Origin: Xanthomonas sp. Leaf148
GTDB lineage: Bacteria > Pseudomonadota > Gammaproteobacteria > Xanthomonadales > Xanthomonadaceae
Reading direction: 5' to 3'
Assembly (NCBI RefSeq): GCF_001423585.1
Contig: NZ_LMOP01000003.1
Coordinates: 1 to 40,534 of the forward strand
DNA: 40,534 nt
The notes under the pieces are model-generated. The model saw only the letters and a list, made by a program, of their open reading frames with translations. It was not told where the DNA came from and did not search any database. Position numbers and translations under genes: made by a program. Positions 29,600-37,300 of the stretch are shown in pieces; within the stretch, counting starts at the first letter, position 1, and the number at the start of each line of letters is the position of its first letter.

Positions 29600-29626
29600 G
29601 TATCGGCCCAGGCGCGGCGGACTTGA
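29600..29626 (-). promoter_or_regulatory. Sigma-28 promoter of motC-motD-parC-parP
   Basis: The minus strand reads TCAA, 15 bases, GCCGATAC, seven of eight -10 bases. It abuts the motC start codon, so the transcript is expected to start at or next to the ATG. Confidence 0.8.
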
Positions 29627-29720
29627 TAGAGGCGGGCGGTTGGCGCGCCAGAAAGTTGTCGTTCTGGGGTCTGCGCCCGCTTCCTTGCGTGCGCGCCGCG
29701 TGCGCGTCATTGGAGCCGGT

Positions 29721-29774
29721 TCTGCACAAGCCCCTCTCCCGCCTGCGGGAGAGGGGTTGGGGTGAGGGTACGGG
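29721..29774. repeat. Dispersed hairpin repeat, copy 1
   Basis: The stem CCCCTCTCCCGC/GCGGGAGAGGGG (29731-29742, 29745-29756) is followed by a GTTGGGGTGAGGG tail. The whole 54-bp unit recurs almost unchanged at 30059-30112. This type of element is common between genes in Xanthomonas. Confidence 0.85.
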
Positions 29775-30058
29775 CACCTCGGGGTTGAGCTGGCGGGCTC
29801 CGGTGCGCAGCTTGCGCGTCATGGGAGCCGGTAGCGCATCGTGACCACTCTGCCAATGCAAACAGACTGGTGCGTTTTCATCGGGGGGGAGTCTGTGTTG
29901 ATCGACTGTCGGCCGGATCCCTGTCGGCGATGCCGCCCCCATCCGCCCTTCGGGCACCTTCCCCCGCACGCGAGGGAAGGGACGAACGCATGCAGGAGAA
30001 GAATGAAATCGCATGCCATTCGGGCACCCTCTCCGACCGTGGGAGAAGGACGAAGTCG

Positions 30059-30112
30059 TCTGCACAAGCCCCTCTCCCGCTTGCGGGAGAGGGGTTGGGG
30101 TGAGGGTACGGG
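30059..30112. repeat. Dispersed hairpin repeat, copy 2
   Basis: This is a direct copy of 29721-29774 with one base changed in the loop. Two weaker hairpins (CCTTCCCCCGCACGCGAGGGAAGG near 29957-29980 as an imperfect stem, and a CTCTCC/GGGAGAAGG pair near 30030-30050) lie between the copies and look like diverged members. Confidence 0.85.
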
Positions 30113-30182
30113 CCACCTTTGGGCCGAGGTTGTACGGAATGTAGTTCGTCACGCACCTGCGCGCAGCAAGATCTACGGAAAC

Positions 30183-30211
30183 GACAATGGCCGCTGTGTG
30201 CGGCCGTTGTC
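30183..30211. repeat. Isolated 12-bp-stem hairpin
   Basis: GACAATGGCCGC (loop of 5) GCGGCCGTTGTC has one G-T pair and no T run on either side. It is not next to a gene end that would make it a terminator. Confidence 0.55.
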
Positions 30212-31105
30212 ATTACTCAGGCAACCCGGATCGTAAACTGCCGATACCGCTGCGCGACTCGCGCGCCACGTCGGTAGCGACGCGGCATCCTGGCTCGCGC
30301 CGCAGGCCACTTGCGACCTGACAACTTTGCCCAACCGCACCGAGGCCGAAATCAACGTGCAGCCGCGCGCAGCGGCGCAGGGTGCCGGCGGGCCTCAGAG
30401 CAGCCGACAAAACGTATGCGCAATCAGCCACAGGAGGGTGAGTCGTTTCATGCGTCATTGCGGCGGCAAGGTGGGAGCCAGGCTCCCGGAATACCCGGCA
30501 ATCAGTTGACGCGACTGCGTGCAATGCTTCAGTGGAGCCATCGGTGCGGCCGTGATCGGGGTCAGATTCATTGATCGAACGCCCAGGCAATCACAAGCGA
30601 TAAAGAATGCTCGCGGTATCAGAATTGCCGTGGCGATGGCAGCCAAGAGGCGTGTGGTGGCCATGTCCTGGAATGTTTCAACACTCATATCGATCCTGCT
30701 TCTGGCTGAGCCCGGTTGAAAATGATGGGGAGTGCGCAGGCGCTTCGGTACCGCTTGCGCGCGGATGCGGGCGAGGGCGTTTTGCTGGCGGCGATCGAGC
30801 TGCTGCTACCGACGACGCAGCAGGCTGTGCCGTGCTGCATGCAAGCGTGGCGAGCCCGACCGCGCATCGTGGCGCTTGTATTGCTGCGGCCTGCTGCGCG
30901 GCAGAATGCGCTGGCGCATGGGCTGTGATACTTAGTTTTCCTTTGCATTAGAACGATCTAATCGCATCCGCGCAGAAGGGGAGAGAAGAGGAGGGAAACC
31001 GGGTCGCCGCAACGGCGCCGGATATTTTTGCGTCACTCGCGCGGTGTTCTTGTCCGATCGTTGGATCGATACAAAGCCGCCGAAGCCGATCACTATTGGG
31101 AGAAC

Positions 31106-34100
31106 ATGATCGAAATGAACTGCATGCCATTCGCACGCAACCGCAGCACCTTGTCCGCCGGTATCGCCATCGCTTTGTTCGCGAGCGCCGCCTCCGCCAC
31201 CGTCTCCGCCCAGCAGGCCGACGGCACGCCGGCGCCCGCAGGCCAGGCCGAGGTGCAGGCCACGGAGCTGGACGCTGTGACGGTGACCGGCTACCGCTAC
31301 GCGATCGAAAAAAGCCTGGAGCAGAAGCGCAACGCCAACGCCGTGGTCGATGTGATCACCGCCGAGGACGTGGGCAAGTTCCCCGACAAGAACGTGGCCG
31401 ATGCACTGCAGCGCGTGCCCGGCGTGGTCATCAGCCGCGACGGCGGCGAAGGCAAGAACGTCAGCGTGCGTGGTCTGTCCTCGGAGCTGGTGCTGACCGA
31501 ATTGAACGGCAACTACATCGCCACCGCCGAGTCCAACGGCGACCCGACGCGCTCGTTCAACTACACGCTGCTGCCGTCAAACCTGCTGGGCAGCGCGGAG
31601 TTGTACAAGACCCCGGAAGCGCGCATCGACGAAGGCGGCATCGGCGGCACGGTGATCCTGCAGACGCGGCGCCCGCTGGAACTGGAACCACATTCCGGCT
31701 TCGTTTCCGCCGAGGGCACCTGGTCCGATACCAGCAAGAAGACCGACGGCCAGTTCTCCGGTTCGTACTCTTGGCACGACAAGGACAACCGCTTCGGTGT
31801 CTTTGTTGGCTACACGCAGCAGAAGCGCACCGCACGCACGCTCAATGCCAGTACCGAGAGCTGGCAGTGGTACGGCCGCGACGAAGTCGGCCCGGCGGTC
31901 GACGTGAACGGAAATCCGTCGGACTTCAACGCCAACTGGTGGGGCGGTACCGGTTTCTGGGACCAGAACAGCAATTACTCCACGGGTTTCATGATGCCGA
32001 CGGCGGTCAGCCTGGATGCCAAACGCGAGGAGCGTGAGCGCAAGGGTGGGCAGCTGACCTTGCAGTTCAAGCCAACCGACGACCTGACCCTGACCGCGAA
32101 CTATTTCCGCTTCGATCTGTCGCAGAACTCGCAGACCAATACCATCAAGATCCCCGAGTGGAACATTGCCCGCTTTAACGGCGACGGCAACTGGCGCGGC
32201 GGCCGTCTGCTCGACGGGCTGCAGTTCGATCCCAGCGGCACGATTGTCACTGGCGCCGCCTACAGCCTGCGTCCGGGCAAGACGTATTACTGCAGCGAGG
32301 CGCAGGCCGCCGCAGCCGGCCTGCCGCCGGGCGGCTGGGGCTCGGATGACTGCACGGTGCCGACGCCGCAGATCACCGGCAGCTACAACATCGAGAAGTC
32401 GCAGTCGCAGACGGTGGACCTGGGCGGCGAATGGCGTGGCGAGCAGGTGGACGTGTCGTTCAAGGCTGGCCGCACCTGGGCCAAGGGCGGGCCGGAGCTG
32501 CAGTTCTCCCTGCCAATCAAGCCGCGCCTGCAGAACGCCGACGGCAGCTGGACCAACGGCAACTTCGCCAGCGCCTGGGACCTGACTGGCACACCGAGCA
32601 TGACGTTCTCGCCGGAGCTGATGCAGAACCTGCGCAACGGCATCCTGCAGGTCGACCTGGGCTCGACCGGCTCGTCCTGGACCCGCAATACCAATCAGCA
32701 GCAATACGCGCAGATCGATACCACCTGGCATTTCGATGGCGAGGTCTTCGACTCGCTGCAGTTCGGCCTCAAGCGTCGCGACGGCGGCATTCACCGCAGT
32801 ACCGGCAACAACTACTGGGTGTGCCCTGGCACCGATCCGGGCGACTACGACAACCGCTACTGGAACGGGCGCTGCAATGCCATCGCCACGCAGTTCTCGC
32901 CGGGCCTGCTGTTCGCGCAGGACAACCTGGCCGGTGGCGTCAACGCCAGCGCGTTCCCGGCGATCAACTTCCCTGGCTACATCGGCTACTTGAACCAAAC
33001 CTACGGCGCGATGCAGACCCGCAGCGAAGACAACTTCGTCTACAACGTCGACGAGGAGATCTATTCCACCTACCTGCAGCTCAACTTCCACACCGAGCGG
33101 CTGCGTGGCAACGTCGGCGTGCGGGTAGCGCGCACCGGCCAGCGTGCCGATTCCACCGACAAGGTGACCGCCTACAACGACTATTTCTTCGACGGCGCCG
33201 ACGGCAGTCCGCTGGCCTGCCAGCAGGGCGCCGCCATGCCCAGCGGCGCCCCGGCCGACACCTATTGCGGGACCGAAGGCTACTGGCGTTTGTCCGACAG
33301 CGTGCAGCGCACCGAGTCGTTCGTAATCAGCGGGCTGGATCGCAACTACACCGACGTGTTGCCGAGTTTCAACCTGGCCTACGACCTGACCGAAAACCTG
33401 CTGCTGCGCGCGGCAGCCGCCAAGGTGATCGCACGTCCCAGCTACAACGACATCGCCGCGCCTGGCAGCCTGGAGTTCTACAGCCCCGAGTACGTGGCCG
33501 ACCGGCGCCTGACCGGCGGTGCCAGCGAGCAGGGATGGTACGGCTCGGGCAGCAACAAGAACCTGGAGCCGTACAAGGCCAACCAGTTCGACCTGGGGCT
33601 GGAATGGTATTTCCACCCGGGTTCGGTGGCGGGTGTGGGGCTGTTCCGCAAGAACGTGGAGAACTTCGCGGTCGACGTGATCAGCGACGTCAACATGATG
33701 GTCGACGGGCAACCGGTCACCGTGCAGAACTACAGCACCCAGGCCGGCGGCCAGGACGCGGTCTCGCAAGGTGTGGAGCTCTACGCGCAGCACACGCTGC
33801 CGTTTGGCCTCGGCGTGCAGGTCAACTACACCTACAACGATGCCAGCAAGGCGGCGGTGCGGCTGGAAGACGGCACCGAGGCCGGCAAGACGTCCATGCC
33901 GGGCAGCGCCAGGAACCAGACCAACCTCACCGTGTTCTACGAAGCCGATAGCCTGCTGCTGCGCGCCTCGTACAACCGTCGTGGCGAGCTGGTGCAAGGC
34001 CTGGTCAACGGGTTGAACGTCTTTGAGGAGCCGTACTACCAGATCGATGTGAACGCGGCATACAACATCACCCCGGCGCTCAGCCTCACCGCCTCGGTGC

Positions 34101-34216
34101 TGAACCTGACCAAGCAGGAGTCGCGCTCGCACCTGGGCGAGGACACCCGAGCCCGCTTCTATAGCGGCGGATACGCAGGCCGGCTGGCGTACTTGGGGCT
34201 GACTTACAAGTTCTAG
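31106..34216 (+). CDS. TonB-dependent outer-membrane receptor (TonB-Xanth-Caul type)
   Basis: This protein has about 1036 residues. The signal peptide (STLSAGIAIALFASAASATVSA) is followed by a TonB-box-like segment (ELDAVTVTGYR). The plug domain has SLEQKRNANAVVDVITAEDVGKFPDKNVADALQRVPGV and VSVRGLSSELVLTELNG. A large 22-strand-type barrel ends in GLTYKF with terminal Phe. The plug wording and length match the family expanded in Xanthomonas and Caulobacter (TIGR01782-like), many members of which import plant-derived oligosaccharides; the substrate here is not predictable. The start at 31106 has GGGAG just upstream at short spacing; 31115 (MNCMPF) and 31028 are alternatives. No inner-membrane transporter or hydrolase gene is adjacent, so it appears as an orphan receptor. 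A hairpin terminator follows. Confidence 0.95.
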   Translation: MIEMNCMPFARNRSTLSAGIAIALFASAASATVSAQQADGTPAPAGQAEVQATELDAVTVTGYRYAIEKSLEQKRNANAVVDVITAEDVGKFPDKNVADALQRVPGVVISRDGGEGKNVSVRGLSSELVLTELNGNYIATAESNGDPTRSFNYTLLPSNLLGSAELYKTPEARIDEGGIGGTVILQTRRPLELEPHSGFVSAEGTWSDTSKKTDGQFSGSYSWHDKDNRFGVFVGYTQQKRTARTLNASTESWQWYGRDEVGPAVDVNGNPSDFNANWWGGTGFWDQNSNYSTGFMMPTAVSLDAKREERERKGGQLTLQFKPTDDLTLTANYFRFDLSQNSQTNTIKIPEWNIARFNGDGNWRGGRLLDGLQFDPSGTIVTGAAYSLRPGKTYYCSEAQAAAAGLPPGGWGSDDCTVPTPQITGSYNIEKSQSQTVDLGGEWRGEQVDVSFKAGRTWAKGGPELQFSLPIKPRLQNADGSWTNGNFASAWDLTGTPSMTFSPELMQNLRNGILQVDLGSTGSSWTRNTNQQQYAQIDTTWHFDGEVFDSLQFGLKRRDGGIHRSTGNNYWVCPGTDPGDYDNRYWNGRCNAIATQFSPGLLFAQDNLAGGVNASAFPAINFPGYIGYLNQTYGAMQTRSEDNFVYNVDEEIYSTYLQLNFHTERLRGNVGVRVARTGQRADSTDKVTAYNDYFFDGADGSPLACQQGAAMPSGAPADTYCGTEGYWRLSDSVQRTESFVISGLDRNYTDVLPSFNLAYDLTENLLLRAAAAKVIARPSYNDIAAPGSLEFYSPEYVADRRLTGGASEQGWYGSGSNKNLEPYKANQFDLGLEWYFHPGSVAGVGLFRKNVENFAVDVISDVNMMVDGQPVTVQNYSTQAGGQDAVSQGVELYAQHTLPFGLGVQVNYTYNDASKAAVRLEDGTEAGKTSMPGSARNQTNLTVFYEADSLLLRASYNRRGELVQGLVNGLNVFEEPYYQIDVNAAYNITPALSLTASVLNLTKQESRSHLGEDTRARFYSGGYAGRLAYLGLTYKF

Positions 34217-34227
34217 GCGCCAGCGTG

Positions 34228-34263
34228 TCGCGCCCATGCTGCCGCGTGGCGGTATGGGCGCGA
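34228..34263 (+). terminator. Hairpin after the TonB receptor
   Basis: TCGCGCCCAT pairs with ATGGGCGCGA as a 10-bp perfect stem around a 16-base loop that itself contains GCCGCGTGGCGG. It starts 12 bases after the stop. No T run follows, so termination is likely but not certain. Confidence 0.5.
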
Positions 34264-34282
34264 TGGTAAAGAAGTGCATCTG

Positions 34283-34325
34283 GAGCCGTTATTCGGAACC
34301 GTTATTCAACCTGGAACCGTTATTC
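34283..34325. repeat. Three short direct repeats GA(A/G)CCGTTATTC
   Basis: Copies lie at 34283-34294, 34296-34307 and 34314-34325; the last two are identical 12-mers. They sit between the TonB receptor and the end of the large nuclease-ATPase gene, at the likely border of the accessory gene. Confidence 0.8.
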
Positions 34326-34381
34326 ACAAGCTCAAGAACATCTGGGCGCTGCGAATCCGCCGCTAACCGAAGTTTGACAAG

Positions 34382-37300
34382 CTAAGCAGCTGAGTTCGAG
34401 CCTGGAGGCGTTGAAGGTATAACCGGTGACGATGTCGCTAGATAGTCCCGCAACTGAAAAGCCAAGGACGAACCGGCCTCTACGAGCCTGTCCAGCATCT
34501 CCAGAGTAGCCTGCCTGAGGGACACGTCTCGTAGGAGCGCCTGACGGTGCTCGTGCACCGCTACTTGGCAGACCGTCTCAGTGTGCCAGAGGATGCTTCC
34601 TTCGTTGAATAAGTCAGAAGGAGCCTTCGATATCGCGTCCCTCAGTTGTCCTAAGGCGGAGGGCACTGCTGTTGACCTTCCGACACCTGCCATTAGCGCA
34701 AGAAGATGTTCGAGCGCGTGCCAGCTGTCACCTGCTGCGACAAGGCAGTTGGCGACGAAGCGAGGGTGGTTTCGCAGCAGCGGCAAGTCATGGAAGGTCT
34801 TGGTCCATGGAATGGACTGAAACAGCAGCACGGCGAGCGGCTTCTCGTTCTTGCTGTACACGCGCCGCGAGCGCGCGCGCAACGACTCGTCTGGAAGGAT
34901 CTTCGCTGCGGCCCGGTCCCATACCTGCCAGAAGGCATCCGCGTTAGCGTACTCTTGCTTCATGCACGCGCTAAGGGTTGACTCCAGCACCCTTTCACTA
35001 AGCTCTGGGCCGTGCTCGATGCAGTAGTCAAGGGTTTCAAAGATGTGAGTCTTGTCAGTCCTCTGAGCTAGCATTTCAGACGCCAAGAGGTCTCCCACCT
35101 CCCAGCGCGCTTCGAAATCAACATAGTTTGGGTCGTACCGGTCAATCCTTGATTTGCCTTCCTGATCGGCCATCAGACGGGCAAGCACTGTAAGCGCCTG
35201 GACTCTCCAAGTCTCTGACATCTCGCTGCGGGCGGCATCGAGCGCTATCGTCCATTCTTTGACAGCGGCGAGGCTTCTAGGACTAGGCCTAGGTGCTAGC
35301 TTCCCGCCTGTGAGGGCTGCCACCAACCGCTTGCTGGTTGCGTCCCGTGCGTCTTCGTAGAAGTCATGCCTGCGTCTTCGTGCAGCGCCGATTGTGGTGT
35401 CGAGCGCTTCGGCGTAGTGCGCCAGCGCCGTTGTCAGGATGTCGGCGAGCAAAGGCTGCGTCGGCCGCAGAATTTCTGAGATGGCAAGAGCTCCTGCTCG
35501 GCGAACCTTCCAGACGGGCTCTGTAATGATGTTGGCGAGGCACTCAGGAAGTTTTGGATGGCTTGGGACCACGCTTGCAAGCAAGACGAGCGTCTTGGCT
35601 CTCAACTCGCCTGTCGCGGTGCTACGACGGACACAAGCGTCGTTGTCCAGACGCTTCGAGGTGACATCGAGGAGATAGTCCTTGGCCCATTGGAGCGCTT
35701 CCGAGTTGTCGGTCGGCCAACGCTGAATCAGCGCGCAAGGGAGGTCGTCATCCATCCCAAACAGCAAGGGCTCTTCCTGCCCCTTAACCTCTTCAAGAAG
35801 GTGCTGGAACTCTTCATACACCTCAGACGAGGAGGAGAAGCGGTCTGCGGCCCCCGGGGACAAGGTGAGCATTGGCTGCGTCACAGCTACCGCCCAAAGC
35901 CGGACAGCCGCCAAACGGTTCATGAGTTGACTTCTTGACTCCGCTTGGTCACTCACTTGCTTAAGCTCGGGCTCGAGGTTCACGATTTCCAGAGGTATGA
36001 GCTTCTCATCACCAATTGGCTCACCGAACTTCATGCCTCGAGCGTCCATGCGCTTAAGCCCCATGCGCCAACCGTCAGGCACGTCTTCAGCATGCTTGAG
36101 ATCTTCGATGTGCTTATCGAGGATCGCAAAGATGCCCTCCCGGAGGTCGGGGCGGATAATCTGCAACTGAAGCACGAGCATCTCCAAGTGCTGCTTCCTG
36201 TGCTGTAGCCGGTTGCTGGCGATGCGCTCCTTTTGCCTCTCGTCGCCCAGGCCGTCGTGGCCGCCATGGATGGCTAAAGCAGTCGACTCTCCCACGTAAC
36301 GCGCGATGTCGTCGACGAAGAACTGCGGGCAGCTGAAGAGCGGCAGCAGCTTCCCAGTGACGAGGCTCGGATACGCCATCAGTACGCCTGCCACCAACCC
36401 TGTAGTGAAGCTCGACTCGCCGCTCTCCAAGACGAACTCAAGGACCTCCGAGATGATCTCCGGCTGCACCTTCGCCTCGACCAACAGCCTTTCCTCCAGC
36501 GCCATAAGTGCGCAGTTCAACACGTAGCTGGAAACGGAGTGGCCGCGATAGGCGGCCCAAAGTCGCCAGTCGTGGATGTGGGCCCGTCCGTTCGGACTTT
36601 GCTCCGGCGGAAGAACGGTGACTTCCTCCGGATGCGATTTGGCAAATGACACGGCTGCGTGATTGCAGAGCTGCACGACAAAGCGAATGCTCTTGGCAAA
36701 GGAGTAGAGCAAAAGCCACCGGAAAGGTCCTTGCAGCACGGAGGGAGGGAAGAATGCATGGCTTGCCCTCTGACTGAGGCCCATTGCTGCCTCCCAGCCG
36801 ACCATGCCGAAGTGACGTTCGGCTCGAGGCTCAGGTTCGGTGTAGAGCGCCCAGAACGCAGTGCGAACTAAATCCGCATTGAAGTAAATCGGCTCCCTAC
36901 AGTGCTTGATGTTGGTAACAAATTCCAAGCGCTCTTCGGCGTAGACGTCGCGATCTTCTCGATCCGCGGAGATCCGTTTAATAAGTGCGTCGATGAACAC
37001 CTTGAACTTGGCGGGGTCAGCTCCAGAGCAACGACACAGGAGCTCGTAGAATCGCCGGCCGAGAGACTTCTCTCTGTACCAAGTGTCGTTGTCTCGCCAG
37101 CAATAGCGCTCCGCCATGGTGAAGACGTCGGTCACACGTGGGCTGGGCTTGTGCCAAGCGTCATCGTGCGCGACCGCATCCTCGGCGAGTTGGACAACCC
37201 ATGAGTGGGCTTCCGGCGGCAGAGATGGGAATGCCGTTGCGACCAGCCCAATCATCACGTCCCAAGCCTTGCCTACCGGTGCAGCCATCCCGATTCGGGA

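Larger units (their letters stand above)
29593..31105. other. 1.5-kb stretch without convincing genes between motC and the TonB receptor
   Basis: It holds the motC promoter, two copies of a 54-bp hairpin repeat (29721-29774, 30059-30112), smaller hairpins of related sequence between them, and an isolated strong hairpin (30183-30211). The ORFs on either strand from 30213 to 30951 have no ribosome-binding sites and low-complexity or Arg/Ala-rich translations typical of high-GC shadow frames. The promoter of the TonB receptor must lie in 30900-31100, but I could not define it. Confidence 0.6.

Noticed and set aside
29721..30112. Two 54-bp repeats as a CRISPR or prophage attachment pair
   Set aside because: There are only two copies 338 bp apart, with no spacer structure, cas genes, integrase or tRNA. 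They look like dispersed intergenic hairpins.
30455..30688. 77-residue minus-strand frame with a possible hydrophobic stretch
   Set aside because: It has no ribosome-binding site, no recognisable domain and no neighbour relation. It is too weak to call.
31577..34279. 900-residue frame antisense to the TonB receptor
   Set aside because: The plus-strand frame has a signal peptide, plug and barrel end. The antisense product has no recognisable domain and only reflects GC-biased third positions.
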